From: Saccharopolyspora indica
GTDB taxonomy: Bacteria; Actinomycetota; Actinomycetes; Mycobacteriales; Pseudonocardiaceae
Assembly (NCBI RefSeq): GCF_027853965.1
Contig: NZ_JAQGLB010000017.1
Coordinates: forward strand, 62,001-126,000
Reading direction: 5' to 3'
Length of the DNA: 64,000 nucleotides
This document shows, piece by piece, positions 1 to 8,690 of the stretch (within the stretch, counting starts at the first letter, position 1; every line of letters begins with the position of its first letter). The translations under genes and the position numbers were made by a program. A model generated the notes under the pieces. The model did no database searches. It was not told where the DNA came from and was given only the letters and a program-made list of their open reading frames with translations.

Positions 1-642
1 GATGCGACCGGAGTCGAGCACCGCCAGCCGATCGCAGAACTCCACCGCCAGGCGGAGGTCGTGCAGCGTCAGCAGGACGGTCAAGCCACCGGCGGCGAGT
101 TCGCGCAGCAGCGCCAGGACTCCGTACTGGTGACGGAGGTCGAGGTGGTTCGTCGGCTCGTCGAGCACCAGGACCTGCGGCTGCTGCGCGAGCGCCCGAG
201 CGATCGACGTCCGCTGCCGCTCACCGCCCGAGAGCAGGCGCACATCGCGCTCCGCCTCCGCCAGCAGGCTCGTGGCCCGCAGCGCGTCTTCGACGATCTC
301 GTGGTCGGCCGCGCCCATCCGGTCCAGCAGCCCGAGGTGCGGGATCCGGCCCTGCGACACCACTTCGCGCACGGTCAGTGCCGCGCGCGTCTCGGTCTCC
401 TGCGTCGTCGCGGCCAGGACGCGCGCCAGCTGGCGCCGCCCGCCCGCCGCCATCCCGGCGACCTCCACCGTCCCGGCCGCGGGTTGGACCGCTCGGTAGA
501 GCGTGCGCAGCAGCGTCGTCTTGCCGCTGCCGTTGGGGCCGACCAGGCCGAACACCTCACCGGCCCGCACACCCAAGTCCACATCGGACAGAATCGGCCG
601 ACCGCCCAGCTCCACCTGGACTCCGCTGATCCGCAGGCTCAC
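1..642 (-). CDS. btuD: ABC transporter ATP-binding protein, B12/iron-siderophore type (3' end cut by window)
   Basis: ATPase of an importer of the BtuCD/FecCDE family; it would energise uptake through the adjacent permease at the inner face of the membrane. Reading from a GTG at 642, the protein shows Walker A GPNGSGKTT (residues 35-43), the LSGGERQR signature, Walker B VLVLDEPTNHLD and the switch histidine in LTLHD. About 214 residues are present and the C-terminus lies outside the window. The GTG overlaps the permease stop by 4 bp (GTGA), so translation is likely coupled. The upstream cobalamin riboswitch makes corrinoid uptake the best guess; the ATPase itself does not show substrate. Confidence 0.9.
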   Translation of the reverse strand, partial: MSLRISGVQVELGGRPILSDVDLGVRAGEVFGLVGPNGSGKTTLLRTLYRAVQPAAGTVEVAGMAAGGRRQLARVLAATTQETETRAALTVREVVSQGRIPHLGLLDRMGAADHEIVEDALRATSLLAEAERDVRLLSGGERQRTSIARALAQQPQVLVLDEPTNHLDLRHQYGVLALLRELAAGGLTVLLTLHDLRLAVEFCDRLAVLDSGRI

Positions 643-1652
643 GCGATCCTCCGCCGTCGCCGCAACATCACCAGGAACACCGGCCCGCCGACCAGCGCGG
701 TGAGCACTCCCACCGGCAGTTCCGACGGCGCGACGACCAGCCGCGCCACCAGGTCGGCCAGCACCAGGAACACCGCGCCGAGCAGCGCCGACACCGGCAG
801 CAGGCGGTGCGCCTCGGAGCCCACCAGGAAGGTGGCCGCGTGCGGGATCAGCAGCCCGACGAACACGATCCCGCCCGCCACCGAAACGGCCGTCCCGGCC
901 AGCAGCGAGATCGCGATCAGGCAGCACGTCCGGAACGCGCGCGCGTTGATCCCGAGCGCCGCCGCGGCGTCATCGCCGCTGTGCAGGACGTTCATCCACC
1001 GCCCCGACGCGGCCGCCGCGATCAGCCCGAGCGCCAGCACCGCGGCGGGCACCGGCAGCGACTCCCAGCGCACGGCCCCGAGCCCGCCGCTGATCCAGAA
1101 CATCACCTGCTTGGCCTGATCACCGGTGCCGAAGGCGTGCAGCACGAACGAGGTCATGGCGAACGCCACCTGCCCGACGGCCAGCCCGCCGAGCACCAGC
1201 GTCGTCACCGACCCGGAACGCCCGGAGACGGCCAGCACGATCAGCAGCGCCGTCAGCCCGCCCAGGAACGCCACCACCGGCAGGCCCACCGCCCCGGCGC
1301 CGATGCCCAGCACGATCGTCAGGGACACCGCGAACCCGGCGCCCTCGGACACCCCGAGCAGGTACGGGTCGGCCAGCGGGTTGCCCGTGACCAGCTGCGC
1401 GATCGCGCCGGACAGCGCCAGCGCGGCCCCGACCAGCATGCCGCCGACCACCCGCGGCATCCGCGAGTCGAAGACGATCGCGGCGCGCGCCGGGCGCCAG
1501 TCCGGCTCGATCCACGGCAGCACGGGCTCCAGCACGATCCGCCACACCTGCCCCAGCGGCAGCCGCACCGAACCCAGCGAGATCGCCAGTCCGCCGACCA
1601 CCACCAACGCAAGCAGCAGCGCGACGTAGACGAACAAGAGCCTCTTGCTCAT
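639..1652 (-). CDS. btuC: FecCD-family ABC permease, probable cobalamin importer
   Basis: Integral membrane permease of 337 residues, the usual length for the BtuC/FecCD family, with about ten hydrophobic segments and the family stretch GNPLADPYLLGVSEGA near residue 95. It forms the channel for a substrate delivered by the lipoprotein encoded just upstream. The ATG at 1652 overlaps the lipoprotein stop by 4 bp (ATGA), and its own TGA overlaps the ATPase start, so all three are one tightly coupled operon. Sequence alone does not separate corrinoid from siderophore or heme transport; the riboswitch ahead of the operon favours B12. Confidence 0.9.
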   Translation of the reverse strand: MSKRLLFVYVALLLALVVVGGLAISLGSVRLPLGQVWRIVLEPVLPWIEPDWRPARAAIVFDSRMPRVVGGMLVGAALALSGAIAQLVTGNPLADPYLLGVSEGAGFAVSLTIVLGIGAGAVGLPVVAFLGGLTALLIVLAVSGRSGSVTTLVLGGLAVGQVAFAMTSFVLHAFGTGDQAKQVMFWISGGLGAVRWESLPVPAAVLALGLIAAAASGRWMNVLHSGDDAAAALGINARAFRTCCLIAISLLAGTAVSVAGGIVFVGLLIPHAATFLVGSEAHRLLPVSALLGAVFLVLADLVARLVVAPSELPVGVLTALVGGPVFLVMLRRRRRIA

Positions 1653-2584
1653 TTGCCGTGCAGGTCTCGGGCGAGGCGCTCGACGGCGCTGGGGAACCTG
1701 ATGCCCTCGGTGAGCTCGACCAGCGGGATGGTGCTGAAGCGGCGGTCGCGCACCGCGGGCGTGCCCGAGACCAGCGGGTGCCCTTCGAGGTAGGACTGCT
1801 TGTGCTGCACCGGGGCCCCGAGGTAGTCGACGAGCACGATCGCCGCCGGGCTGCGCGTGGCGACCTGCTCCCAGCTGACGTCTTCGAAGACCTTCGGCAC
1901 GTCGGCGAAGACGTTGCGCGCGCCTGCCCTGGTCAGCGCGTCGTTGCCGACGCCGTTGCCGCCCAGGGTGAACGCGGTCTGCTCGCCGGAGTCGTAGACG
2001 AAGACGTCGACCGGCGCCACGCCCCGGAGACGCTGCTCGACCGCCTGGACCCGCGCCTCGATGCCGGCGTTGAGCTGCCGCGCGTTGTCCTGCAGGCCGA
2101 GCGCCTCGCCGAACATCGAGATGTCGGCCAGCAGCGCCTCCATCCCGGCGGGCTCGGTCGCGCAGGACTCCGACAGCAGCAGCGTGTTGATGCCGTTCTT
2201 CGCGAACGCCTCGCGGCCGCGGCCCTCGGCGTCGTCGAAGGCGCTGGCGTAGCCGCCGACGACCAGGTCCGGCTCGGCTTCGAGGATGCGCTCGTAGGAC
2301 GGGTACCGGTCGGACAGCAGCGGCACGTCGGCGTACCCGGCGGCGACCTCCGGCGGTGGCACGTGGTCGTCCGGGAAGGCGGTGCCGACGAGGCGGTCGC
2401 CCAGCCCGAGCGCCAGCAGGATCTCCGTCGCGTGCTGGTTGAGGCTCACCACGCGCTGCGGTGGACGGGCGAACGTCTCGACGCTGCCGCAGTTCTCCAC
2501 GCGCATGCCGTCCGACTGCGATTCGGCCGCGGTGCAGCCGGTCAGGAACAGCGCGGCCAGGATCAGGGCGAAGGTGCGGCGCAT
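1649..2584 (-). CDS. btuF: Substrate-binding lipoprotein of B12-type ABC importer
   Basis: Periplasmic-binding-type lipoprotein (311 residues) that would capture the substrate outside the membrane. It starts with a short lipoprotein signal peptide with lipobox FLTGC and the lipidated Cys at residue 17, followed by a class III binding fold with RVVSLNQHATEILLALG and an EPDLVVGG segment typical of BtuF/FepB proteins. The ATG at 2584 is preceded by GGAAGG at good spacing; an upstream in-frame ATG at 2632 would place residues before the signal peptide and was rejected. First gene of the operon, directly downstream of a cobalamin riboswitch, hence the BtuF call. Confidence 0.85.
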   Translation of the reverse strand: MRRTFALILAALFLTGCTAAESQSDGMRVENCGSVETFARPPQRVVSLNQHATEILLALGLGDRLVGTAFPDDHVPPPEVAAGYADVPLLSDRYPSYERILEAEPDLVVGGYASAFDDAEGRGREAFAKNGINTLLLSESCATEPAGMEALLADISMFGEALGLQDNARQLNAGIEARVQAVEQRLRGVAPVDVFVYDSGEQTAFTLGGNGVGNDALTRAGARNVFADVPKVFEDVSWEQVATRSPAAIVLVDYLGAPVQHKQSYLEGHPLVSGTPAVRDRRFSTIPLVELTEGIRFPSAVERLARDLHGK

Positions 2585-2639
2585 CGTGCCTTCCGAGGTC
2601 GTGCGCGGATGCGCGAGACCAGGACCGCACACGGCGTTC

Positions 2640-2797
2640 CCAGACCCCGACCGCAGACCGCGACAGTCGTTGGAGCCATCCCTCGCGGAGCGGACGATCG
2701 GGCTCGCCGCGACGTGCGCGGCCTACCGTTGCGGGTCAGCGCCGGACTTCGACCGGCTTCTCCCGCTCGCGGGGTCGGAGTGGATGCTGCCCCACGC
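2640..2797 (-). promoter_or_regulatory. Cobalamin (adenosylcobalamin) riboswitch
   Basis: Read on the minus strand, positions 2757-2722 carry the conserved core: a GCCGGTCGAAGTCCGGC-like stem followed by GCTGACCCGCAACGGTAGG, which matches the B12-box region of cobalamin riboswitches. A downstream GAGCCCGATCGTCC segment fits the conserved 3' half. The element ends about 55 nt before the binding-protein start, a normal position for translational or transcriptional control. Boundaries are approximate. In the known class, adenosylcobalamin binding turns expression off, so the importer would be made when B12 is short. Confidence 0.85.
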
Positions 2798-2964
2798 GTC
2801 GATCCCGGTCAACCGCCCGAATTTCCGCTGCGCACCACGTTTGCGCAGCTCATCGAGGCCGTTCGCGCAACGCGCCCGGCAGGTGAGATCAACGCCTCCA
2901 TCCGGGCTAGTTGCAATAGGGTGGCAGTAGCTAGAGTCTGTCAACAGCGAAGGGAGAACGCTCG

Positions 2965-3594
2965 ATGGCGCAGTACGTGTTGCCGGAGTTGGATTACGAC
3001 TACGCGGCGTTGGAGCCGGCGATCGCCGGTGAGATCAACGAGTTGCACCACAGCAAGCACCACGCGACCTACGTCAAGGGCGCCAACGACACGATCGAGA
3101 AGATCGCCGAGGCGCGGGACAAGGGTGATTTCTCGTCGATCGTGGGGTTGGAGACCACGCTGGCGTTCCACCTGGCGGGGCATTCGCTGCACCTGGTGTG
3201 GTGGAAGATCCTCTCGCCCAACGGTGGGGACAAGCCGACCGGTGAGCTGGCGGCGGCGATCGATGAGGACTTCGGTTCCTTCGACGCGTTCCGGGCTCAG
3301 ATGGAGGCGGTGTCGGGCACGATCCAGGGCAACGGCTGGGGTGTGCTGGCGTGGGATCCGGTGGGCCGTCGGCTGGTGACGCAGCAGTTGCGGGATCACC
3401 ACTCGAACCTGTCGATCGCCACGACGCCGCTGCTGGTGTTCGACATCTGGGAGCACGCGTACTACCTGCAGTACCGCAACGTGAAGGCGGACTACATCAA
3501 GCAGTTGTGGAACGTGGTGAACTGGGACGAGGTCGGCAAGCGCTTCGCCGACGCCCGCGCGGGCTACAACGGCCTGCGCCTGCCCACCGCCTGA
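2965..3594 (+). CDS. sodA: Superoxide dismutase (Fe/Mn family)
   Basis: Cytosolic Fe/Mn superoxide dismutase of 209 residues, full family length. The four metal ligands are visible: His28 (HHSKHH), His76 (AGHSLHLVWW), Asp160 and His164 (DIWEHAYY). The start ATG follows AAGGGAGA at good spacing. Metal choice (Fe or Mn) cannot be decided by eye. The gene stands alone, with a strong hairpin downstream and a bidirectional terminator before the convergent MFS gene. Confidence 0.97.
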   Translation: MAQYVLPELDYDYAALEPAIAGEINELHHSKHHATYVKGANDTIEKIAEARDKGDFSSIVGLETTLAFHLAGHSLHLVWWKILSPNGGDKPTGELAAAIDEDFGSFDAFRAQMEAVSGTIQGNGWGVLAWDPVGRRLVTQQLRDHHSNLSIATTPLLVFDIWEHAYYLQYRNVKADYIKQLWNVVNWDEVGKRFADARAGYNGLRLPTA

Positions 3595-3617
3595 TTCCCA
3601 CTCCGAACGTGCGGCTT

Positions 3618-3647
3618 CGCCGGAGATCTACGCGCGGATCTCCGGCG
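3618..3647 (+). terminator. Stem-loop after sodA
   Basis: Perfect 11-bp inverted repeat CGCCGGAGATC / GATCTCCGGCG with an 8-nt loop, 24 nt after the sodA stop. It has no T tract. Confidence 0.6.
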
Positions 3648-3702
3648 GGGTGCGCACCCAGGTCTCGGCGGTGAGTGCTCCGACAAGCCAGCTGCCGAAA
3701 AC

Positions 3703-3742
3703 GATCGAGCCCCGGCCGCCCGAAGGCGCCCGGGGCTCGATC
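3703..3742. terminator. Bidirectional terminator between sodA and the convergent MFS gene
   Basis: Perfect 13-bp arms GATCGAGCCCCGG / CCGGGGCTCGATC around a 14-nt loop, between two genes that face each other. It could end transcription from either side. Confidence 0.65.
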
Positions 3743-3784
3743 TGTTCCCGAACTGACTACCGCTCCCACCACGAAGCGGACGAG

Positions 3785-3803
3785 ACTTAGGTTAGCCTAA
3801 GCT
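3785..3803. promoter_or_regulatory. DtxR/IdeR-type iron box (orphan position)
   Basis: ACTTAGGTTAGCCTAAGCT closely matches the 19-bp DtxR/IdeR operator pattern (TTAGGTTAG with inverted CTAACCTAA half), with a perfect CTTAGG/CCTAAG outer palindrome. It lies 1 nt beyond the 3' end of the MFS gene, in a convergent gap and not in front of any recognised start. Confidence 0.6.
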
Positions 3804-3804
3804 G

Positions 3805-5112
3805 TCATGAGCGCGCAAGCCCTCGGCGCCGGAAAGCCAGAACTCCGGCTCCGACCAGCGCCGCGACCAGCGACACCAGCCCGCCGAGCAGGATCGGCCA
3901 GCGCGGCCCCAGCAGCTCGGCCAGCCACCCGGAGGCCAGCCCGCCCAGCGGTTTGCCGCCCATGAACAGCAGCATGTAGAGGCCCATCACGCGACCGCGC
4001 ATGGTCGAGTCCACGCCCAGCTGCACGGTCGCGTTCGCGGTCGTCGTGAAGGTCATGACCGCGATCCCGACCGGGATCAGCGCCGCCGCGAACAGCTCGT
4101 AGCTCGGCATCAGCGCCGCACCGGCCTCCAGCGCGCCGAACACCGCGGCGCCCACCAGCAGCAGCCGCATCCGCGGCCCACCGCGGCCGCTGCGCCGCGC
4201 GGCCAGCGCCGCACCGGTCAGCGTGCCCACGGCCAGCATCGTGATCAGCAGCCCGTAGCCGTCGGCGTCGTGGTGGAAGACGTTGCGCGCCATCACGGCG
4301 AAGGTGTTCTCGAAGTTCATGCCGAAGGTGCCGATGAAGAACACCAGCACCATGACCACCATCAGATCCGGCCTGCCGAGCACGTACCGCACGCCGGCGC
4401 GCAGCTGGCCGCGCTCCTTCGGCGCGCGATCGGCGCGGTGCAGCGCCGCGACGTCCATCAGCAGCAGCCCGGCGACCACCGCGGCCGAGCTGACCCCGTT
4501 GAGCAGGAAGACCCAGCCGGTGCCGATCGCGGTGATCAGCACCCCGGCGATGGCCGGACCGACGATCCGGGCCAGGTTGAAGGTCATCGAGTTGAGCGCG
4601 ACGGCGTTGGTGAGCTGCGCGGGGCCGACCATCTCGACGACGAAGGACTGCCGCACCGGCGCGTCGACGGCCGCGAAGCAGCCGAGCACGAAGCACAGCA
4701 CGTAGACGTGCCAGAGCACCGCGACGCCGCTGACGTCGAGCACCCCGAGCACCAGCCCGCACACGCCGAGGGCGGTCTGGGTGGCGATCAGCACGCGCCG
4801 CTTGTCGAAGCGGTCGGCGAGCACACCCGCCCACAGGGTGAGCAGCAGCGTCGGGAGGAACTGGAGCGCGACCGCCACGCCGAGGGCCGCCGGGCTGCCC
4901 CCGGAGAGCTCCAGGACCAGCCAGTCCTGCGCGGCGCGCTGCATCCAGGTGCCGGTCAGCGAGACGACCTGACCCGATGCGTAGTAGCGGTAGTTGCGCT
5001 CGCGCAGCGAGCGGAACATGCCCGCGCTCGTGTCCGATGTGGACACCTGAGTGCGGTTGACCTGGCCTTCGCCGGGATCCTTTCCGACGCGTAACCGGGG
5101 TTGGTCAACCAC
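3805..5112 (-). CDS. MFS exporter (MFS_3 / EntS-like)
   Basis: Major facilitator of 435 residues with twelve predicted membrane helices and the loop motif GVLADRFDKRR after helix 2 (about residue 95-105), which belongs to the proton-driven exporter branch resembling EntS. The GTG start at 5112 lies 31 bp after the MarR gene, so the two are probably one transcript and the exporter is probably under MarR control. Substrate is unknown. An iron box at its 3' end hints at, but does not prove, a link with iron or siderophore export. An ATG at about 5019 (MFRSLRERNY) is a possible shorter start. Confidence 0.85.
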   Translation of the reverse strand: MVDQPRLRVGKDPGEGQVNRTQVSTSDTSAGMFRSLRERNYRYYASGQVVSLTGTWMQRAAQDWLVLELSGGSPAALGVAVALQFLPTLLLTLWAGVLADRFDKRRVLIATQTALGVCGLVLGVLDVSGVAVLWHVYVLCFVLGCFAAVDAPVRQSFVVEMVGPAQLTNAVALNSMTFNLARIVGPAIAGVLITAIGTGWVFLLNGVSSAAVVAGLLLMDVAALHRADRAPKERGQLRAGVRYVLGRPDLMVVMVLVFFIGTFGMNFENTFAVMARNVFHHDADGYGLLITMLAVGTLTGAALAARRSGRGGPRMRLLLVGAAVFGALEAGAALMPSYELFAAALIPVGIAVMTFTTTANATVQLGVDSTMRGRVMGLYMLLFMGGKPLGGLASGWLAELLGPRWPILLGGLVSLVAALVGAGVLAFRRRGLARS

Positions 5113-5143
5113 TCTGGTGCTTACCGCCTCTCGGTGGGTGCGC

Positions 5144-5578
5144 TCATCGGCCCGCCAGCCGGTCGATGATCTCCGCGGCCCGGAACAGCACCGCGCGCTC
5201 CTCGTCGGTGAGGTCCACCAGCTGCTGGTCCAGCCAGCGCTCGCGAGCGGAGACCTCTTCCTCGATGCGGGCCCGCCCCGCGTCGGTCACCTCGACGATG
5301 GCCTGGCGGCCGTCGGTCGGGTGGGCGCGGCGGACGACCAGACCGGCGTCCTCCAGGGCGGCGATCACCCTGGTCATCGACGGCGGCTGGACACCTTCCC
5401 GCGCGGCCAGCTCACCCGGCGTCAGCGCTCCCGCCTTGTGCAGGCAGGACAGCGCGGACAGCTGGGAGAGCGTGATCTTCGAATCGCCGCTCTGCGCGCG
5501 CAGGCGGCGGTTCAGGCGAACCACTGCGAGCCGCAGCCGGCTCGCCAGGGTGCGCTCGCGTTCCGCAATATCGGACAC
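5144..5578 (-). CDS. MarR-family transcriptional regulator
   Basis: 144-residue winged-helix regulator of normal MarR length. The DNA-recognition region LTPGELAAREGVQPPSMTRVIAALEDAGLV and the wing RRAHPTDGRQAIVEVTDAGR are clear. It precedes the MFS exporter by 31 bp on the same strand, the usual layout for a repressor that controls its own operon and a drug or metabolite exporter. Its ligand is not evident. Confidence 0.93.
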   Translation of the reverse strand: MSDIAERERTLASRLRLAVVRLNRRLRAQSGDSKITLSQLSALSCLHKAGALTPGELAAREGVQPPSMTRVIAALEDAGLVVRRAHPTDGRQAIVEVTDAGRARIEEEVSARERWLDQQLVDLTDEERAVLFRAAEIIDRLAGR

Positions 5579-5702
5579 GTCGTTAGTCTACCAAACTATA
5601 TCGGGGAAAACGGACGAACTGATCCACTCAGTGGCCGTCCACACTAATGATCCAGCCGCCCGACGTCTCCTGTTCACACCCGAACCGACGCATCACCAGC
5701 GT

Positions 5703-5744
5703 CGTGAGCGTTTCGAGGCGCTCTGGCACCCCGAAACGCTCACG
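5703..5744. repeat. Family B palindromic repeat, copy 1
   Basis: Inverted repeat with arms CGTGAGCGTTTCG / CGAAACGCTCACG and a centre containing GCTCTGGCAC, the complement of the GTGCCAGAGC centre seen at 31416. It sits between the NCS2 permease stop and the MarR start and may act as a terminator for the permease of the minus strand. Confidence 0.7.
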
Positions 5745-5757
5745 GTCGTTGACCTGG

Positions 5758-7224
5758 TCAGATGCCGAAGACGGCGCTGATCGGCGCGGCCGCGAAGTAC
5801 AGCACGAAGGCCGCCGCCACGACCCACATCAGCGGGTGGACGGTGCGGATCTTGCCGGTGAACACCCGCAGCAGCACGTAGCTGACGAAGCCCGCGCCGA
5901 TGCCGTTGGCGATCGAGTAGGTGAACGGCATGACCACGATCGTCAGGAACGCGGGCAGCGCGATGCTGAAGTCCGACAGGTCGATCTGCTTGATCTGGCC
6001 GATCATCATCGCCCCGACCACGATCAGCGCCGGAGCCGCCGCCTCCACCGGGATGACCTGGTAGAGCGGGGTGAAGAACATCGCCGCCAGGAACAGCAGG
6101 CCGGTGATCACGTTCGCCAGCCCGGTCCGCGCGCCCTCCGCGATGCCCGAGGCCGACTCCACGAACACGGTGTTCGAGCTGGCCGAACCGACACCGCCGG
6201 CGACCGCGCCGACGCCCTCGACGGCCAGCGCCTTGCCGATGCCCGGCAGGTTGCCGTCCTTGTCTGCCAGGTTGGCCTCCTTGCCCAGCCCGGTCATGGT
6301 GCCCATGGCGTCGAAGAAGTTCGCCAGCACCAGCGTGAACACCAGCAGCGCGGCGGCCAGCGCGGGCAGCCGGGTCCAGGCGCCGAAGGAGATGTCGCCG
6401 ACCAGCGACAGGTCCGGCAGCCCGGCGATCTGCTCCGGCACCGCCGGGTAGCCCAGGTTCCAGCCGTAGGGGTTGGTGCCCTTGGACTGGCCCGCGTGGA
6501 AGACCGACTCGATGATGATCGACAGCACCGTGGTGACCGCGACGCTGATCAGGATCCCGCCGCGCACCTTGCGCGCCACCAGCACCGAGGTCAGCACCAG
6601 GCCGAAGACGAACACCGCGGTCGGCCACGAGGCGATCGAGCCGTCGATGCCCAGCCCCACCGGCACCGTGGTGTTGGCCTCGTCCGGCAGCCGCCGCACG
6701 AACCCGGCGTCGACCAGGCCGACGAAGGAGATGAACACGCCGACGCCGACCGCGATGGCGGCCTTCAGCTCGGGCGGCACCGCGTTGAACACGGCGGTCC
6801 GGAACCCGGTGGCGACCAGGACCAGGATGATGACGCCGTCGATGACGACCAGGCCCATCGCTTCCGGCCAGGTCACCTGCGGCGCGATGGTCACGGCCAG
6901 CAGCGTGTTGATGCCGAGCCCGGCGGCGATCGCGAACGGGTAGTTGGCGATGAGCCCGAACAGGATGGTCATCACGCCCGCGACCAGCGCGGTCGCCGCG
7001 GCGACCTGCGGCACCGGCAGGATGTTGCCCAGCACGTCGCGCTTGGCGCCCGGGTCGTCGGCGGAGTAGCTGCCCAGGATCAGCGGGTTCAGCACGATGA
7101 TGTAGGCGACCGCGACGAAGGTGACGATGCCGCCGCGCACCTCGCGCGAGATGCTGGAACCACGCTCCGTGATCTTGAAGTACTGGTCCAGCAATGATTT
7201 CTTGCTCTTGGTCTCGTCCACCAT
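5758..7224 (-). CDS. NCS2-family permease (adenine/guanine/hypoxanthine type)
   Basis: Membrane transporter of 488 residues with about twelve to thirteen helices, of the AzgA-like branch that imports purine bases with protons. It shows FKITERGSSISREVRGG at the N-terminus, NPLILG in the first helix, GLGINTLLA, and FVESASGIAEGARTGLANV in the substrate-binding core. An ATG at 7224 preceded by GGGAAG is chosen; in-frame ATGs at 7236 and 7260 are less well placed. It is divergent from the DUF2530-like gene with only 59 bp between starts. Exact base specificity cannot be read from sequence. Confidence 0.9.
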   Translation of the reverse strand: MVDETKSKKSLLDQYFKITERGSSISREVRGGIVTFVAVAYIIVLNPLILGSYSADDPGAKRDVLGNILPVPQVAAATALVAGVMTILFGLIANYPFAIAAGLGINTLLAVTIAPQVTWPEAMGLVVIDGVIILVLVATGFRTAVFNAVPPELKAAIAVGVGVFISFVGLVDAGFVRRLPDEANTTVPVGLGIDGSIASWPTAVFVFGLVLTSVLVARKVRGGILISVAVTTVLSIIIESVFHAGQSKGTNPYGWNLGYPAVPEQIAGLPDLSLVGDISFGAWTRLPALAAALLVFTLVLANFFDAMGTMTGLGKEANLADKDGNLPGIGKALAVEGVGAVAGGVGSASSNTVFVESASGIAEGARTGLANVITGLLFLAAMFFTPLYQVIPVEAAAPALIVVGAMMIGQIKQIDLSDFSIALPAFLTIVVMPFTYSIANGIGAGFVSYVLLRVFTGKIRTVHPLMWVVAAAFVLYFAAAPISAVFGI

Positions 7225-7283
7225 CGTGCTTCCCATCACCGCGCCTGAGCGCGCGTTCATCAACCGGAGGTAGCCTGCCTGAC

Positions 7284-7571
7284 GTGGCACCAGACAGCGA
7301 ACCCACCCCCACCGCAGCAGGTCACCGGCCTGTTCCCCACCTGCCCCGCAGGCTGGCGGACCCGACGCCGGTGGTGCTCACCGGCACCGCGCTGTGGCTC
7401 GTCGGAACGGTGGCGTTGGCGCTGAGCGGCAACCTGGGCATCGAGTTCTGGACCTGCGTGGCGGGCGTGACGCTCGGCGTCATCGGCTACGGAGTGTTCC
7501 GCTGGCAGCGCTCGGCCGCTCGCCGAGGCTCCCGAGGAGCCTGGCAGGGCCTGTCCGGCCTCGACGACTGA
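7284..7571 (+). CDS. DUF2530-like small membrane protein
   Basis: 95-residue protein with two hydrophobic segments (about residues 30-50 and 55-75) and the C-terminal stretch FRWQRSAARRGSRGAWQGL that is typical of actinobacterial DUF2530 proteins. A GTG at 7284 is used; the longer frame from 7194 would run through the start region of the divergent permease and was rejected. GGAGG lies 13 nt upstream. No function is known for the family. Confidence 0.75.
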   Translation: MAPDSEPTPTAAGHRPVPHLPRRLADPTPVVLTGTALWLVGTVALALSGNLGIEFWTCVAGVTLGVIGYGVFRWQRSAARRGSRGAWQGLSGLDD

Positions 7572-7721
7572 ACCAACACCGATCGCACGGTCTGCGCGTT
7601 TTGAGCAGTCCCCTTCGCGGCCGCAAGACGCCGAATCCACCCATGGATCTTGGCGACCGGCTAACCTGCGAGATCGTCACCAGTTCGGAGACTTGACCAG
7701 AACGCGGGGAGCGCAGCGGAA

Positions 7722-8519
7722 GTGCCCAAGCTCGACGTCGACCGACTCGAATACGCCATCCTGGCCGAACGCGCCGGACTCACTCGCATCCCGATGGTCG
7801 CGGCGTACAGCCACTACGGGACGCAGGTCCAGGACATACCGCGCGAGTTCAACGCGGCCGAGCAGCGCGTCCGCGAGCGCGGCCTGGTCAATCCGAGCGG
7901 CGTGAACGACCGGGTCATGGAGCTGCTGGGCATCTACGCGCACGCGAGCGTCGAGTACGACCTGCGGTTCTCCTCGCAGAAGGGCTCCGAGCTGCGCGCC
8001 GCGGTGACCAAGGCCAGCAAGACGGCGGTGCGCACCGTCGTCAGCGGCGACCGGATCATCCTGGAGCCGGTCCACCCGAACGACCTGATCCCGGCGCTCA
8101 TCTCGGCCCTGCCCGAGCACCAGCCCGCCAAGATCCGCCCGCCGCTGTCGATCGACCTGCAGGACGTGCGCGCGGCCATGGCCGAAGCGAGCCGCCAGGG
8201 CGACGACCCGCGAGCGATCGAGCAGGCCCTGCGGGCGCGCGGCGTGAACCCGGCGAACTTCCGCAAGATGACCCAGCTCCTCGAAGGCCCCCGCCTGGGC
8301 CTCGGCGAAGCCGGCGTGACGATCTGGGACGACCGCGGCAAGGAGCACCGCGGCGACCAGACGATCCGGATCATCGACCTGCAGCAGGGCCGGACGGCGG
8401 TCTACAACAGCGGCAACCAGCGGATGTTCGCCGGAGCGGACCTGAGCACCTTCACCCGCGTCCTCGGCGAACTGGCGACCCACACCCGCCGGAAGGCGGC
8501 AGAAGCAGCCCGCTGGTGA
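7722..8519 (+). CDS. EspG-family ESX secretion chaperone
   Basis: 265-residue protein resembling the EspG family, cytosolic chaperones that bind PE-PPE pairs and deliver them to a type VII (ESX) secretion system. The start region LDVDRLEYAILAERAGL, the middle RTVVSGDRIILEPVHPNDLIPAL and the C-terminal TIRIIDLQQGRTAVYNSG follow the family pattern. A GTG at 7722 is used. It is the first gene of a four-gene block with PE-like, DUF3558 and PPE-like proteins, which supports the assignment. No ESX core gene (eccB, eccC, eccD, mycP) lies in the window. Confidence 0.85.
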   Translation: MPKLDVDRLEYAILAERAGLTRIPMVAAYSHYGTQVQDIPREFNAAEQRVRERGLVNPSGVNDRVMELLGIYAHASVEYDLRFSSQKGSELRAAVTKASKTAVRTVVSGDRIILEPVHPNDLIPALISALPEHQPAKIRPPLSIDLQDVRAAMAEASRQGDDPRAIEQALRARGVNPANFRKMTQLLEGPRLGLGEAGVTIWDDRGKEHRGDQTIRIIDLQQGRTAVYNSGNQRMFAGADLSTFTRVLGELATHTRRKAAEAARW

Positions 8520-8690
8520 CCCGCCGATCGGCCTAAGGTGATCAGTATCACTGGACCAAACGGATCAATCTGACAACAACAGGGAACCGAAACCGGACCA
8601 AGCACCGTCACACCGGTGCGCGAACGAGCAACGACCTGGCAAGCTAAGCGCGACGTGTACCTGTTCTAGGGGACAAGGGGGTAGGACAAG

